Assembly (NCBI GenBank): GCA_022545455.1
Contig: JACZQZ010000009.1
Span: 1 to 41,191, forward strand
DNA from: Pseudomonadota bacterium
GTDB taxonomy: Bacteria > Pseudomonadota > Alphaproteobacteria > Rhodospirillales > 2-02-FULL-58-16
DNA length: 41,191 nt
Direction: 5' to 3'
Every line of letters starts with the position of its first letter. Within the stretch, counting starts at the first letter, position 1. A program made the position numbers and the translations under genes. The notes beneath the pieces were generated by a model that ran no database searches, was not told where the DNA came from, and saw nothing but the letters and a program-made list of their open reading frames with translations. Shown piece after piece: positions 10,581 to 21,466 of the stretch.

Positions 10581-12158
10581 TCAATTCGCCTGGCGGCGCA
10601 GGAAGGCCGGGATATCGAGCAGGTCCTCCTCGGCCTGGGCGACGGCCACGTGCTCGGCGGAATCGAGTCCGCCAGGCCGGCCGTGGCCGCCGGTTGGGTG
10701 CCTTTGCGCCGCCCCGTCGCCGTCCACCGCGGCGGCCTTGGCGCTTCTGGCGGCACGGCCGGTACCGGTGACCCGTTCGAAAAGGGTCGGTCCCCTGTCC
10801 CGGGCCGTCCGCCTGTCGGACGGCCTGTCCGGCGCCGGCGGAGGGGAAACCGCGGGCTTGTCGGCATTGCCGCCCGAGGGTTCGGCCGGCGGCGGGATGA
10901 AGATGTCGGTGGAGCCGAGGGCCGGTGTGGCGGGAGGACGCACCGCGGTTTCGCCGGCGGCGGCCTTGTCCGCGGCAGGTCCCGAGGCCGCCGGTTTCTC
11001 CGGTGCCGGCCCGGGGGTCTCGGACACGCTGGCGGCCGGTTCCGTGGCGGACGCGGCCGGCGGAACCATCTTCACCACCGTCGGCAACTTGTGCTCGGGC
11101 GCCTCGGCGTCCGCCTTTTGGGCCGGCGATGGAGCGTCCCCGGCGACCACGCTGAGCACGGCGGGGGCGGGTTGCGCCCCGGCCTGGACGTCGATTCCGG
11201 TGGCCACCACCGAGACCCGGATCTTGCCTTCCAGGTCCTCGGAGAAGGTGGAACCGAAGACGATGTAGCCTTCGTTGTCCACTTCGGCGCGGATCCGGTT
11301 GGCCGCCTCGTCCACCTCGAACAGTGTCATGTCGAGCCCGCCGGTGATGTTGATGAGGATGCCTTTTGCCCCCTTCATGGAGGTGTCGTCGAGCAGCGGG
11401 TTGGAGATGGCGGCCTCGGCGGCGTCGAGGGCGCGCCTCTCGCCCTCGGCCTCGCCGGTGCCCATCATCGCCTTGCCCATTTCGCTCATGACCGAGCGGA
11501 TGTCGGCGAAGTCCAGGTTGATCAGGCCCGGCATCACGATGAGGTCGGTGACCCCGCGCACACCCGAATACAGGACCTCGTCCGCCATGCTGAAGGCGTC
11601 GGCGAAGGTGGTCTTCTCGTTGGCGATGCGGAACAGGTTCTGGTTGGGAATGATGATCAGGGTATCGACGAACTGCTCAAGGTCCTCGATCCCGGCCTCG
11701 GCCACCTTCATACGGTGGACACCCTCGAAATGGAAGGGCTTGGTCACCACGCCGACGGTGAGAATCCCGTGTTCGCGCGCGGCGCGGGCGATCACCGGAG
11801 CGGCGCCCGTTCCGGTACCGCCGCCCATGCCGGCGGCGATGAACACCATGTTGGAGTCCTTGAGCCGTTCGATGATCTCCTCCATGCTCTCCTCGGCGGC
11901 GGCGCGCCCGATGTCGGGGCGCGACCCGGCTCCCAGGCCCCGGGTGATGGTGGTACCCATCTGAATGCGGCTGTCGGTGCGCGCCTGGGCCAGCGCCTGG
12001 GCGTCGGTGTTGGCGACGACGAAATCCACGCCCTCCAGTTCGGACCGGATCATGTTGTTGACGGCATTGCCGCCGCCGCCGCCGACGCCGAGGACGGTAA
12101 TCCGCGGCTTCAAGTCGGGTGTGTCGTTGTTGCTTGGTACGCTCAGGTTGATCGTCAT
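10581..12158 (-). CDS. ftsZ: Cell division protein FtsZ
   Basis: A tubulin-like GTPase that forms the Z ring. 525 aa. The GTPase core covers about residues 18-325, with the N-terminal nucleotide loop [15 protein letters not shown] and the tubulin signature GGGTGTG at 112-118. A Pro/Ala-rich linker of about 180 residues follows, then the conserved C-terminal peptide [12 protein letters not shown] that binds FtsA and other partners. The long linker is typical of alphaproteobacteria. A strong GGAGGAAG site precedes the ATG. ftsA lies 114 nt upstream; that gap could hold a separate promoter, but none was convincing. Confidence 0.98.
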   Translation of the reverse strand: MTINLSVPSNNDTPDLKPRITVLGVGGGGGNAVNNMIRSELEGVDFVVANTDAQALAQARTDSRIQMGTTITRGLGAGSRPDIGRAAAEESMEEIIERLKDSNMVFIAAGMGGGTGTGAAPVIARAAREHGILTVGVVTKPFHFEGVHRMKVAEAGIEDLEQFVDTLIIIPNQNLFRIANEKTTFADAFSMADEVLYSGVRGVTDLIVMPGLINLDFADIRSVMSEMGKAMMGTGEAEGERRALDAAEAAISNPLLDDTSMKGAKGILINITGGLDMTLFEVDEAANRIRAEVDNEGYIVFGSTFSEDLEGKIRVSVVATGIDVQAGAQPAPAVLSVVAGDAPSPAQKADAEAPEHKLPTVVKMVPPAASATEPAASVSETPGPAPEKPAASGPAADKAAAGETAVRPPATPALGSTDIFIPPPAEPSGGNADKPAVSPPPAPDRPSDRRTARDRGPTLFERVTGTGRAARSAKAAAVDGDGAAQRHPTGGHGRPGGLDSAEHVAVAQAEEDLLDIPAFLRRQAN

Positions 12159-12272
12159 GTCTTCCTCCGGATTGCAACCAAAACCAATTCCATTCGTGAA
12201 TGACGTGGGCAGAGCCTCCCCGGCGGCCCCGGGCCGTTCGCAGGCTGTGCCTGTGAATCACCCGTGTACAAA

Positions 12273-13544
12273 TTAAAAGTTCTCACGAATCCACTGGCCG
12301 AACCGGTCGAGGCGACCGCTCGGCTCCTCCACGGGGCGGTAGGTCCCACCGGAACCTTCCGCCCGATTGTTGACGGCATAGTTCAAGAGCCCGGCGCAGG
12401 TGGCGAAGGCCGGGCCGGTCACGGCCTCGGCCAACCCGTCGACGGGCGCCGGCCGGCCCATCCGCACCTGCTTGTCCAGGATCATGCCGGCGAGTTCGCG
12501 TGTTCCGGGCAACTGGCTGGCGCCGCCGGCAAGCACCACGCGGCGGCCGGCGATGCTGTCGAAGCCGGCGGTCTCGAGGCGGGCACGAACCATCTCGAAG
12601 ATCTCCTCCAAGCGCGGCCGGATGATTCCCACCAGCATGGAACGGGGCACCTGGTTGGGTTCGGATCCGCCGTCTTCGCCGATCAGGGGCACCTTGATGA
12701 TCTCGCGGTCATCCGACGGCGAGGGCATGGCGCTGCCGTACAGGGTCTTCATGCGCTCGGCGCTGCCGAGCGGCGTCGAAAGGCCGCGGGCGATGTCGTT
12801 GGTCACATGGCATCCGCCCAGGGGCACGCTGTCGGTGTAGGTCAGTTCGCCGTCGAAGAACACGGCGATGGACGTGGTGCCGCCGCCCATGTCGATATGG
12901 GTCACGCCCAGGTGTTTCTCGTCCTCGACCAGGCAGGCGAGGGCCGAGGCGTAGGGCGAGACCACCTTGGTCTCGATATCCAGGTGACAGCGGGCGACGG
13001 ACGTCTCCAGGGTGCGCACGGCGCCGGCGCCGGCGCTGACGATATGCATGTTCACGCCCAGGCGCTGGCCAAACATGCCGCGCGGGTCGCGCACGCCGCG
13101 GTTGCCGTCGATGCTGTACCCCACGGGGATGGCGTGGATGACCACGTGGTCCGGCGGCTGCCGGCGCAGCAGGCTCCCGGGGTCGAGGATGCGGCGCACG
13201 TCGGCGTCTCCGATCTCGTGCCCGGCGATGGAAACCTCATAGGCGATGAGCCGGGATTCCGGAGTCCCGCCCGACACATTGACGATCACCCGGCGGATGT
13301 TCTCTCCGGCCATGTGCTCGGCCGCTTCCACGGTCGCCCGGATGGCTGCCTCGGCGGCGTCCATGCCGACGATGGCGCCGCAGCGCAGCCCGCCGGACAC
13401 CTGGTGCCCGATGCCGACCACCCGCAGCGCCCCTTCACCATCGGCGCGGGCGATGAAGCAGCACACCTTCGTGGTGCCCACGTCCAGGGCCGCGATCAGG
13501 CCGCTGCGAACCTTCGATTGCGTCGCGCCTTTTTCCATGCTCAT
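12273..13544 (-). CDS. ftsA: Cell division protein FtsA
   Basis: An actin-like ATPase that tethers FtsZ filaments to the membrane and recruits later division proteins. 423 aa. The phosphate-1 motif DVGTTKVCCF is near residue 21, the SHS2-like 1C insertion follows, and the central phosphate-2 region is HIDMGGGTTSIAVF. The C-terminus GQWIRENF is the amphipathic membrane-targeting helix. It follows ftsQ by 31 nt. The start ATG at 13544 gives MSMEKG; a second in-frame ATG lies two codons later. Confidence 0.97.
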   Translation of the reverse strand: MSMEKGATQSKVRSGLIAALDVGTTKVCCFIARADGEGALRVVGIGHQVSGGLRCGAIVGMDAAEAAIRATVEAAEHMAGENIRRVIVNVSGGTPESRLIAYEVSIAGHEIGDADVRRILDPGSLLRRQPPDHVVIHAIPVGYSIDGNRGVRDPRGMFGQRLGVNMHIVSAGAGAVRTLETSVARCHLDIETKVVSPYASALACLVEDEKHLGVTHIDMGGGTTSIAVFFDGELTYTDSVPLGGCHVTNDIARGLSTPLGSAERMKTLYGSAMPSPSDDREIIKVPLIGEDGGSEPNQVPRSMLVGIIRPRLEEIFEMVRARLETAGFDSIAGRRVVLAGGASQLPGTRELAGMILDKQVRMGRPAPVDGLAEAVTGPAFATCAGLLNYAVNNRAEGSGGTYRPVEEPSGRLDRFGQWIRENF

Positions 13545-13575
13545 CGGCTTTCGTGTCTGCTCTTGTCTTTTCGGG

Positions 13576-14424
13576 TCAGGTTTCCCGGCGCGGGGCCGCG
13601 CCCGAGCGTGCCGGCCACGGGGATCTGCGAAGGATCAGGCGGCCGGGCAGGCGTAAATCCAGGACCCTGACTTCCGGCGCCAGGACCCGATGGGTGCGTT
13701 GGTATTCGGCCAGGCGGGCCCAGGCCGACGCCGCGTTCTCCTCGGGCAGACGCACGTCGATGCCGTTGTGAAAGCGCACGTTCCAGCGCCGTTTGCCGAC
13801 CCGCACGGCCGCCTTGACCCGGGGCACCAGTTGGGGCTGGGTCTCCAGGACCTGGAGGATCTCGGCGGCGTGGGCGGGGGCGTCCTCGCCGACCACCAGC
13901 GGCAGATCGGAGAAGCGCTCCAGGCCGACCTTGAGAATCACCGCGCCCTCGTCATCGATGAGGGCGAAACGGCCCTGGTTCTGCCACAGGGCGAGCGGCC
14001 GGCGCTCGACGATGCGCAGGACAACGGTGTCGGGCAGGATGCGCTCCACCGACGCCGTGGATATCCAGGGCAGCGCCTCCACCCGCCGCCTGGCGGCGCG
14101 GAGGTCGAAGGCAAGAATGGGCGCGCCCCGCGTCAATCCGACCGCGGCGAGCAGGTCCGCCTTCGAGGTTTCCCGCCGCCCGATGACCAGGACCTCCTGG
14201 ACCGTGAAGTCCAGCTTCGCCGATCCGGCGATGAGCGTCCGTTCGAGGCGTTCGGCCATGCGCGCCACCCAGCCGTCTTGCCACAGCCACCATCCGCCGC
14301 CGGCGCTGGCCAACACGATCAGCGCCGCGGCGGCGGCAAGCGTCGCCCGGCTGCGCCACAGCGGGGTGACCCGGCGCCGGGGCTGGCCGCGCCTGCCGAA
14401 CCTTGGTGTTTTCGGAATCCTCAT
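13576..14424 (-). CDS. ftsQ: Cell division protein FtsQ
   Basis: A bitopic inner-membrane divisome protein linking early and late division proteins. 282 aa. A basic cytoplasmic tail (about 1-28) precedes one membrane helix (about 29-50), then a POTRA domain beginning LDFTVQEVLVIGRR and a beta domain containing LALWQNQGRFALIDDEG. The ORF track joins it to an unrelated upstream frame. The true start is the ATG at 14424, which overlaps the ddl stop in ATGA. The sequence is diverged, but domain plan and context make the call firm. Confidence 0.92.
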   Translation of the reverse strand: MRIPKTPRFGRRGQPRRRVTPLWRSRATLAAAAALIVLASAGGGWWLWQDGWVARMAERLERTLIAGSAKLDFTVQEVLVIGRRETSKADLLAAVGLTRGAPILAFDLRAARRRVEALPWISTASVERILPDTVVLRIVERRPLALWQNQGRFALIDDEGAVILKVGLERFSDLPLVVGEDAPAHAAEILQVLETQPQLVPRVKAAVRVGKRRWNVRFHNGIDVRLPEENAASAWARLAEYQRTHRVLAPEVRVLDLRLPGRLILRRSPWPARSGAAPRRET

Positions 14425-15326
14425 GGGTCGCACTCCACGTTTTCCACCATCCAGCTCACCAGCTCCTCGAAGGAAAGGCCCACATGGGCGGCCTGCTCGG
14501 GCACCAGCGAGGTATGGGTCATGCCGGGTTGGGTGTTGATCTCGAGCAGGTATACGGTTTCGCCGTCGTAGCGCAGGTCGGCCCTGGACACGCCGCGGCA
14601 CCCCAGCGCCTCGTGGGCGAGGGCCGAGAGGCGCATGACCTCGTCGTAGACCGCCGGCTCGAGGGGCGCCGGGACCAGGTGCGCCGAACCGCCGTCTGAG
14701 TACTTGGCGTCGTAGTCGTAGAAGCCGCGGTCGGTGGTGATCTCGGTCACGGCCAGCGCCTTGTCGCCCATCACGGCCACGGTCAGTTCCTTGCCGGGGA
14801 CGAAGCGTTCGACCATCACCTCTTCGCCAAACGGCCAGTCCGCATCCGTGAACGGGGGGGCGTTGTCGCCCTCGAGGACGATGGTGACACCGACGCTGGA
14901 GCCTTCGTTCAAGGGCTTGACGACATAGGGACGCGCCATGACGTCGCCCCGGACCACGTCGTCCCGGCGGACGATCCTGTGCTCGGCCACGGGGATGCCG
15001 GCGGCGGCGAACAGGCGCTTGGCCATGGGCTTGTCCATGGCCAGGGCGGAGGCCAGCAGTCCGGAATGGGTATAGGGAATGTCCAGGATGTTGAGCAGGC
15101 CCTGCACGCAGCCGTCCTCGCCATAACGCCCGTGCAGGGCGTTGAACACGGCGTCGGGGCGCGGATACAACCGCGTCATGAGCGACCCCATGTCGCGTTG
15201 CACGTCGATGGGGGTGACTCGGCAACCGGTCTTCTTCAGGGCCTTGGCGACGGCGGCGCCGCTGACCAGGGAGACCTCGCGCTCGGCGGACCAGCCGCCC
15301 ATGAGAACCGCCACGTGCCGGCTCAT
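14421..15326 (-). CDS. ddl: D-alanine--D-alanine ligase
   Basis: Joins two D-alanines with ATP to make the dipeptide added by MurF. 301 aa, the size of DdlB-type enzymes. It has the N-terminal MGGWSAEREVSLVSG motif, HGRYGEDGCVQGLL, the ATP-grasp loop PLNEGSSVGV, and the C-terminal metal and D-Ala binding EINTQPGMT. Start and stop both sit in four-base ATGA overlaps, with murB upstream and ftsQ downstream. The ORF track start at 15899 is a frame extension through murB. Confidence 0.97.
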   Translation of the reverse strand: MSRHVAVLMGGWSAEREVSLVSGAAVAKALKKTGCRVTPIDVQRDMGSLMTRLYPRPDAVFNALHGRYGEDGCVQGLLNILDIPYTHSGLLASALAMDKPMAKRLFAAAGIPVAEHRIVRRDDVVRGDVMARPYVVKPLNEGSSVGVTIVLEGDNAPPFTDADWPFGEEVMVERFVPGKELTVAVMGDKALAVTEITTDRGFYDYDAKYSDGGSAHLVPAPLEPAVYDEVMRLSALAHEALGCRGVSRADLRYDGETVYLLEINTQPGMTHTSLVPEQAAHVGLSFEELVSWMVENVECDP

Positions 15327-16282
15327 GACGCGCCCTCCCCCGCCACTTCCCGGGCGGCCGGCCCGGCGGTAACGCCGACGCGGCGGATTTCCCACTCCAG
15401 CCTGACGCCGGTGGCCTCGAGGACCCGGCGCCGCACCTCCTCGCCCAGCCCTTCCAGGTCGGCGGCGGTGGCACTGCCGGTGTTGATGAGGAAATTGCAG
15501 TGTTTCTCGGAAACCATGGCGCCGCCGCGGCGCAGGCCCCGGCACCCGGCCCCGGCAATGAGCTCCCAGGCCTTCTTGCCGGGCGGGTTGGTAAACGTGC
15601 TGCCGCCCGTGGACTCGCGCAGGGGCTGGCTGTCCTGGCGCGCGGCCTGGATCTCGTCCATGCGGCGCGCGATCCCGGCCTTGTCCCCGGGCCGGCCGTG
15701 CACGGTGACGGAGACGAAGATCCAGTCCCCGGGCACGGCGCAACGGCGGTAGGTGAAACCGAGCTCGCCGGGGCTCAGGTCGTGGACGCCGCCGGCGGCG
15801 TCCAGGGCCCGGGCGACCACGGTCACATCCTTCATCTCCACGCCGTAGGCGCCGGCGTTCATGCGCAGCGCGCCGCCGATGGTGCCCGGGATGCCGCACA
15901 GGAATTCCAGTCCGGTGATGCCGGCCTCGCGGGCCACCCGGGCCACGTTGAGGCCCATGGCGGCGGTCCCGGCGCCGACCTCCGTCCCGTCGGCGTCGAT
16001 GGCCGCGAACTCCCGGCCCAGACGCACGACGACGCCGGGCACGCCGCCGTCGCGCACGAGAAGGTTCGAGCCGACCCCGATGACGGTGACGGGAACGTCC
16101 GCCGGCTTGGCGGTCAGGAAGGCGGCCAGATCCTCGGCGTCGGCGGGGCGGAACCGGACCTCGGCGGGGCCGCCGACACGGAAGCGGGTGAGCTTCGCCA
16201 GGGGCGCGTCCTCGGTGTAGCGTCCGCGCACGGCGGGCAGCCGTCCGATCAGGCGCGTGGTGCGGGACTTGGCCGCCATCAT
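15323..16282 (-). CDS. murB: UDP-N-acetylenolpyruvoylglucosamine reductase MurB
   Basis: Reduces UDP-GlcNAc-enolpyruvate to UDP-MurNAc with NADPH and FAD. 319 aa. The FAD-binding N-terminal region has [16 protein letters not shown] and the conserved [19 protein letters not shown]. The proton-donating serine is in [14 protein letters not shown], and the active-site glutamate region is the C-terminal LEWEIRRVG. This is type IIa-like, with no extra C-terminal domain. Two consecutive ATGs lie at the murC stop (16282 and 16279); the first forms the ATGA overlap. Confidence 0.96.
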   Translation of the reverse strand: MMAAKSRTTRLIGRLPAVRGRYTEDAPLAKLTRFRVGGPAEVRFRPADAEDLAAFLTAKPADVPVTVIGVGSNLLVRDGGVPGVVVRLGREFAAIDADGTEVGAGTAAMGLNVARVAREAGITGLEFLCGIPGTIGGALRMNAGAYGVEMKDVTVVARALDAAGGVHDLSPGELGFTYRRCAVPGDWIFVSVTVHGRPGDKAGIARRMDEIQAARQDSQPLRESTGGSTFTNPPGKKAWELIAGAGCRGLRRGGAMVSEKHCNFLINTGSATAADLEGLGEEVRRRVLEATGVRLEWEIRRVGVTAGPAAREVAGEGAS

Positions 16283-17712
16283 TCGCCCGCCTCCGTCTTC
16301 AATCCGTGGCGCAGGCGTTCCAGCGCGCCGGGCAGCGCGTTGGCCCAGGCGGTGATGTTGCCGGCGCCCAGGCAAACGATCAGGTCGCCCGGCGATGCCA
16401 AGCCGTTGACGATCCCGGCCAGATCCTCGGGGCTATCCAGGGCCACCACCGAGCGGTGCCCGCGGGAGCGCAACCCGTCGACCAGGGCATCCCGGTCAAA
16501 ACCCTCGATGGGCTCCTCGCCGGCCGCATAGACGTGGGCCACCACCACCACGTCGGCATCGTTGAAGCAGGTGCAGAACTCTTCGAAGCAGTCCCGGAGA
16601 CGCGAATACCTGTGGGGCTGGACCACCGCGATCACCTGGCCTTCGGTGGCGGCGCGCGTCGTCTCCAGCACCGCGGCGATCTCCACCGGATGGTGGCCGT
16701 AGTCGTCGATCACGGTGATGCCGTCGACCGTGCCGGTCTTGGTGAAACGGCGGTTGACACCCTCGAAGTCGGCGAGCGCCCGGCGCAGCACGGCGTCCTC
16801 GATGTTCATTTCGCTGGCGATGGCGACCACGGCCAGCGCGTTCTGCACGTTGTGGGCCCCAAGCATGGCCAGGTGCAGGTCCGTGAGGGTCCGGCTTGTG
16901 TCCGCCATACGGTCGGTGATGACCACGTTGAAGCGCATTCCGTCGGCGTCCGATTCCAGATCGACGCCGCGGACGTCCGCCTGGGGGCTGAAGCCATAGG
17001 TGACGACCCGGCGGTCCGAGACCCTGGGGATCATCGCCTGGACCTCGGCGTGGTCGATGCAGAGCACGGCAAAACCGTAAAACGGGATGTTTTCGACGAA
17101 GGCGTCGAAGGCGGCGCACAGCGCTTCGAAGGAACCGTAGTGGTCCAGGTGTTCAGGATCGATGTTGGTGACCACGGCGATGGTCGCCGGGAGCTTGAGG
17201 AACGTGCCGTCCGATTCGTCGGCCTCGGCCACCACCCAGTCGCCGCCGCCGAGGCGGGCGTTCGACCCCCAGGCGTTGATGATGCCGCCGTTGATGACCG
17301 TCGGGTCCATCCCGGCGGCGTCCAGCAGGGCCGCGATGAGCGACGTCGTGGTGGTCTTGCCGTGGGTGCCGCCGACGGCGATGGACCACTTCAGGCGCAT
17401 CAGTTCGCCCAGCATCTCGGCCCGGCGCACCACCGGCATCAGGCGCTTGCGGGCGGCGGCGACCTCCAGATTGTCGGGCTTCACCGCCGACGAGATGACG
17501 ACAACCTGGGCCTCGCCCAGGTTCTCTTCCCGGTGGCCGATGGAGATCGGAATGCCGAGGGCGCGCAGGCGCTTGACGTTGGCGTTGTCGCCAAGATCAC
17601 TGCCCTGGACCGAATAGTTGAGGTTGTGCAGCACCTCGGCGATGCCGCTCATGCCGATGCCGCCGATGCCGACGAAATGGATGGTGCCGATGGAAAGCGG
17701 AAGCGCCCTCAT
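16279..17712 (-). CDS. murC: UDP-N-acetylmuramate--L-alanine ligase MurC
   Basis: Adds L-alanine to UDP-MurNAc, the first step of stem-peptide synthesis. 477 aa. The N-terminal Rossmann motif [12 protein letters not shown] binds the UDP-sugar, the ATP loop is [10 protein letters not shown], and the Mur ligase central and C-terminal domains contain [15 protein letters not shown] and [11 protein letters not shown]. The start at 17712 overlaps the murG stop in ATGA. The longer ORF in the track reads through an unrelated frame of murG. Confidence 0.97.
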   Translation of the reverse strand: MRALPLSIGTIHFVGIGGIGMSGIAEVLHNLNYSVQGSDLGDNANVKRLRALGIPISIGHREENLGEAQVVVISSAVKPDNLEVAAARKRLMPVVRRAEMLGELMRLKWSIAVGGTHGKTTTTSLIAALLDAAGMDPTVINGGIINAWGSNARLGGGDWVVAEADESDGTFLKLPATIAVVTNIDPEHLDHYGSFEALCAAFDAFVENIPFYGFAVLCIDHAEVQAMIPRVSDRRVVTYGFSPQADVRGVDLESDADGMRFNVVITDRMADTSRTLTDLHLAMLGAHNVQNALAVVAIASEMNIEDAVLRRALADFEGVNRRFTKTGTVDGITVIDDYGHHPVEIAAVLETTRAATEGQVIAVVQPHRYSRLRDCFEEFCTCFNDADVVVVAHVYAAGEEPIEGFDRDALVDGLRSRGHRSVVALDSPEDLAGIVNGLASPGDLIVCLGAGNITAWANALPGALERLRHGLKTEAGE

Positions 17713-18848
17713 GCCGCCTTCCTCCGGGTCTCGGGCTCGCCGTTGGAGGGCAGCAACTGAAACACCAGGTCGGCCAGGCGCGCCGCCGCGTCGTCCAGCC
17801 CGGCGGCCCGCGCGCAGGCGGCGGCCCGTTCCAGGATCGCCGGCAGGCCGAACAGGGACTCGAGCCGCGCCGCCAGGGCCTCGGGCGTGAACCCGTCCTG
17901 GGGCATCAACCAGCCGGCGCCGGCCTTGTCCACGCACCGCGCGTTGACGGTCTGATGGTCGTCGATGGCGAAAGGATAGGGCACCAGGATGGCGGGGCGC
18001 CCCACCGCCGTGCATTCCGCCACCGTCGAGGCGCCGGCGCGGGCGATGATCAGGTGCGCCGCCGCCAGGCGCTCGGGCACGTCGCCGAAGAAGGTGGAGA
18101 GCTCGGCCTCCACGCCCAGCGTGCCATAGGCGCCGCGGGTGTCCTCCAGGGTCTCGGGGCGGCACTGCTGGGAGATGCGCAGGCGACGGCGCCAGGTCCC
18201 GGCGAGCCGGCCCACGGCCTCGGGCACCACGTCGCTGAACACGCGGGCGCCTTGGCTGCCGCCGAACACGAACACATGCACCGGGCCATCCCCGGCCAGG
18301 GTGGGGTAGGGCCGCCCGCCCATGGCGGCGATCTCGGGACGCACCGGCATGCCGGTGCGGGTGACCTTGCCCGCGGCATCCTCGGGCAGCCCTTCCAAGA
18401 CCTCGAAGGAGGTGGCGATGCGTCCCACACGGCGGGCCAGCAACCGGTTGGCGCGGCCCAGCACCGCGTTCTGCTCGTGGATGGCGGTCCGCACGCCGGC
18501 GAAGCCGGCGGCGAGCATGGTCGGCACCGAGGCGTAGCCGCCGAAGCCGATCACGGCATCCGGTGCGAGCCGCTTCAGCAGGGCCCGTGCCTGCATGGTG
18601 CCCCAGGCCAGTTCCGGGGTGCTGCGCAGGCGGGCGACAATACTCTTCCCGGCGACGGCCCCGGCGCGGATACGGTGGGTTTCGACGGCGCCGAGGCCGC
18701 CGCCCAGGATGCTGCCCCGGCGGTCGGTGACCAGGGCCAGGCGGACACCGCGCCCGGCCAGCTCGGCGGCCAGGGCCTCGGCCGGGAACACGTGCCCGCC
18801 GGTGCCGCCGGCGGCCAACACCACCAGGTGCGCCCGCGGGGCCGTCAT
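17709..18848 (-). CDS. murG: UDP-GlcNAc:lipid I transferase MurG
   Basis: A peripheral membrane GT28 glycosyltransferase that adds GlcNAc to lipid I to form lipid II. 379 aa. The N-terminal diphosphate loop is [14 protein letters not shown], followed by GFGGYASVP and [13 protein letters not shown], which bind lipid I. The C-terminal half has the second G loop [11 protein letters not shown] and the nucleotide-sugar region [10 protein letters not shown]. The start overlaps the ftsW stop in ATGA and the end overlaps murC. Confidence 0.97.
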   Translation of the reverse strand: MTAPRAHLVVLAAGGTGGHVFPAEALAAELAGRGVRLALVTDRRGSILGGGLGAVETHRIRAGAVAGKSIVARLRSTPELAWGTMQARALLKRLAPDAVIGFGGYASVPTMLAAGFAGVRTAIHEQNAVLGRANRLLARRVGRIATSFEVLEGLPEDAAGKVTRTGMPVRPEIAAMGGRPYPTLAGDGPVHVFVFGGSQGARVFSDVVPEAVGRLAGTWRRRLRISQQCRPETLEDTRGAYGTLGVEAELSTFFGDVPERLAAAHLIIARAGASTVAECTAVGRPAILVPYPFAIDDHQTVNARCVDKAGAGWLMPQDGFTPEALAARLESLFGLPAILERAAACARAAGLDDAAARLADLVFQLLPSNGEPETRRKAA

Positions 18849-20005
18849 CCGAACGCTCCCCGGCGCGCATCGACTTGCATGAAATCGTGCACGTGCATGC
18901 TCGCCCGCTGGCGCGTCAGCGCCAGAACCATGCCCATGGCATAGGCCATGGCCACGGTGGACGACCCGCCATAGGAGATGAGCGGCAGCGTCATGCCCTT
19001 GGGCGGCATCAGGTGGATGGTGGAGGCCATGTTGATGATGGCCTGCAGGCCGAACTGGGCGAGCAGGCCGGCGACGGCCAGGAGGACGAACAGGTCGTTG
19101 TCCCTGAGCACGCGGGAAAACCCGCGCAGCACCACGAAGGCGAACAGCCCGACGACGACAAGGCAGGCTATAAGGCCGAATTCCTCGCCGGCGACGGCGA
19201 ATATGAAATCGGCGTGGGCGTCGGGCAACATCTCCTTGATGCGCCCCTCCCCCGGGCCGCGCCCGAACAAACCCCCGTTGCGGAAGGCCTGGAGCGCCTG
19301 GGTGACCTGGTAGCCGTCCGCGGCCAGGGGGTCGAGGAAGCGATCGATGCGGGCCTGGACATGATCGAAGGCGAAGTAGGCGCCGACGCCGCCGCCCAGG
19401 AAAACGAGCGCGATCCCCACCACCAGCGCCATCGGCAAGCCGACCAGGAAAAGCTGCACGCCCCACACGCCGGCGACGACGACGGCCATGCCCACATCCG
19501 GCTGCATCAGCAGGAGCCCGACCACCAGGGCGAACAGCCCGGCGGCAATCCGGTAGCCGGGAAAGCGCTCGTCCAGGCGCCGCTCCGTCAACATCCAGGC
19601 GGCGATCACCGCGTAGCTGGGCTTGACGAACTCGGACGGCTGCAGGGAAAAGCTGCCCAACGGGATCCAGCGGGTGGCGCCGTTGATCTCCTCGCCGGCG
19701 AAAAGGGTCACCACCATCAGCCCCAAGGCGGCGGCGCAGCCGAACACGGCGAGCCGGCGGACGCCCCGCGGGGCGAGAAGAGAGGTGCCGAACATCACCG
19801 CCAGCGCCAGGGGCAGGAAAACGAACTGGCGGCGCGCGAAGTGGAAGGTCTCCAGGCCGATGCGCTCGGCCGCCGGCGGCGAGGCGGCCATGGTCAGCAC
19901 GGCGCCGACGGCGGCGATGGCCACCATCGCGGCCAGGGTCCAGCGGTCGACCGTCCACCACCAACGGCCAAGGAGACTGGTATCGGTACGGGCGAAGGTG
20001 CTCAT
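18845..20005 (-). CDS. ftsW: Septal peptidoglycan polymerase FtsW (SEDS family)
   Basis: A polytopic SEDS glycosyltransferase that polymerises lipid II at the septum together with FtsI. 386 aa, with about ten membrane helices. Signature stretches are [20 protein letters not shown], the long extracellular loop with GRGPGEG, and the C-terminal [15 protein letters not shown]. It could in principle be RodA, but its position between murD and murG identifies it as FtsW. It follows murD by 20 nt. Confidence 0.96.
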   Translation of the reverse strand: MSTFARTDTSLLGRWWWTVDRWTLAAMVAIAAVGAVLTMAASPPAAERIGLETFHFARRQFVFLPLALAVMFGTSLLAPRGVRRLAVFGCAAALGLMVVTLFAGEEINGATRWIPLGSFSLQPSEFVKPSYAVIAAWMLTERRLDERFPGYRIAAGLFALVVGLLLMQPDVGMAVVVAGVWGVQLFLVGLPMALVVGIALVFLGGGVGAYFAFDHVQARIDRFLDPLAADGYQVTQALQAFRNGGLFGRGPGEGRIKEMLPDAHADFIFAVAGEEFGLIACLVVVGLFAFVVLRGFSRVLRDNDLFVLLAVAGLLAQFGLQAIINMASTIHLMPPKGMTLPLISYGGSSTVAMAYAMGMVLALTRQRASMHVHDFMQVDARRGAFG

Positions 20006-20025
20006 CTCGTTCGCTCCTCAGCCCC

Positions 20026-21456
20026 CTACGTCCGCCGATCCCCGGATGCACCGGAGTCGTCCTCGTACGGGTTCTCGTGCTTCCCCGGCATCGCTTCCAC
20101 CAGGTCTCGGAAGACCTCGCCGCGCGCCTCGAAGTCCTTGAACTGGTCGAACGACGCGCACGCCGGCGACAGCAACACCACCGCGCCGTCCGCTCCGTCC
20201 TCCAGCGCCAGGGCCCGGGCCTGCCCGACGGCGGCGGCCAGGGACCCCGACAGGGTGGTCGCCACCCTGCCGTCAAGGGCCTTGGCGAAGGCCTCTGCCG
20301 CCTCGCCAATGAGGAAAGCGTGGCGCAGCCGGTCGAGATGGGGTTCCAGCGCCTCCAGCCCGCCCTCTTTGGACCGGCCGCCGGCGATCCAGTAGATGGT
20401 GTCGTAGCAGGCGAGCGCCTTGGCCGCGGCATCCGCGTTGGTGGCCTTACTGTCATTGATGTAGGTAACGCCGTCGACAACCGCTACCTGCTCCTGGCGG
20501 TGGACCAGGCCCGGGTAGCTCTGGATGCAGGCCATGATCACATGGGGCTGGGTGCCGGCGGCCTTGGCGGCGGCGTAGGCCGCGGCGGCGTTCTGCCAAT
20601 TGTGCGCGCCGGGCAGGGTCGGCACCCCCTTCAGGTCGAGCACCGGCACCGCCTGGCCCTCGGTGTCGTCGTGGAGCATCCCGTCGATGGCGTAGACGCC
20701 GCCGGCGATGAGCCGGGTGCCGGAAATGGGAACCACCACCTGGTCGCCCTGCGCCTTGAGATCCTCGTAGACGGCCCGGGAGCGATCGTCGTCGACGCCG
20801 ACCACCGCCGTGCGCGGCGTCGTCTGGCGGTGGAAAATCAATCTTTTGGCGGCAACGTAGTCGTCCATGGTGCCGTGGCGGTCCAGGTGATCGGGGCTGA
20901 TATTGAGCAGCACCGCCACGTCGAAGGTGACCGACACGGTGAGTTCGAGCTGGAAGGACGACATCTCCAGCACATAGGCCCCCTCCTCCCCCAGGGGATC
21001 GAGGTCCAGCGCCGGAACGCCCAGGTTGCCGCCCACTTCCGCAGCGCGGCCCGAGACCTGCAGGATGTGCCCGATGAGGGCCGTGGTGGTGGACTTGCCG
21101 TTGGTGCCGGTGATCCCGATGAAAGCCGCGTCGCGCTGGGAGCGGACCAGCAACTCGGTGTCGCCGATGACCTCCAGGCCGGCGGCGCGGGCCATGTTGA
21201 CCACCGGATGCTCCTCGGGCCGGCCATGGGGAATGCCGGGGCTGAGGACCAGGGTGGTCAGCTCACGCCAGTTGCAGCGGTAAAGGTCGACCAGGGGAAT
21301 GTCGGCCTTGCGGGCCTCGGCGCGGGCGTCCTCGCTGTCGTCCCAGGCCCACACATCGGCCTCGCCCTCCACCAGCGCCTTCGCCGCCGACAGCCCCGAG
21401 AGGCCGAGTCCGAAGACGGCAACGGGAATACCGGCGAAGGGGAACATGGGGATCAT
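20026..21456 (-). CDS. murD: UDP-MurNAc-L-alanine--D-glutamate ligase MurD
   Basis: Adds D-glutamate to UDP-MurNAc-L-Ala. 476 aa. The N-terminal UDP-binding motif VFGLGLSGLSAAKAL, the ATP loop GITGTNGKSTTTALI, the central ISPDHLDRH, and the C-terminal INDSKATNADAA and IAGGRSK motifs are all present. It lies 10 nt downstream of mraY. The start is the ATG at 21456 (MIPMFPF); the second ATG three codons on would also serve. Confidence 0.97.
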   Translation of the reverse strand: MIPMFPFAGIPVAVFGLGLSGLSAAKALVEGEADVWAWDDSEDARAEARKADIPLVDLYRCNWRELTTLVLSPGIPHGRPEEHPVVNMARAAGLEVIGDTELLVRSQRDAAFIGITGTNGKSTTTALIGHILQVSGRAAEVGGNLGVPALDLDPLGEEGAYVLEMSSFQLELTVSVTFDVAVLLNISPDHLDRHGTMDDYVAAKRLIFHRQTTPRTAVVGVDDDRSRAVYEDLKAQGDQVVVPISGTRLIAGGVYAIDGMLHDDTEGQAVPVLDLKGVPTLPGAHNWQNAAAAYAAAKAAGTQPHVIMACIQSYPGLVHRQEQVAVVDGVTYINDSKATNADAAAKALACYDTIYWIAGGRSKEGGLEALEPHLDRLRHAFLIGEAAEAFAKALDGRVATTLSGSLAAAVGQARALALEDGADGAVVLLSPACASFDQFKDFEARGEVFRDLVEAMPGKHENPYEDDSGASGDRRT

Positions 21457-21466
21457 GGGCCGTCCC

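Noticed and set aside
9645-12203. 852-aa plus-strand ORF antisense to lpxC and ftsZ
   Set aside because: It mirrors two complete conserved genes and shows no protein family features.
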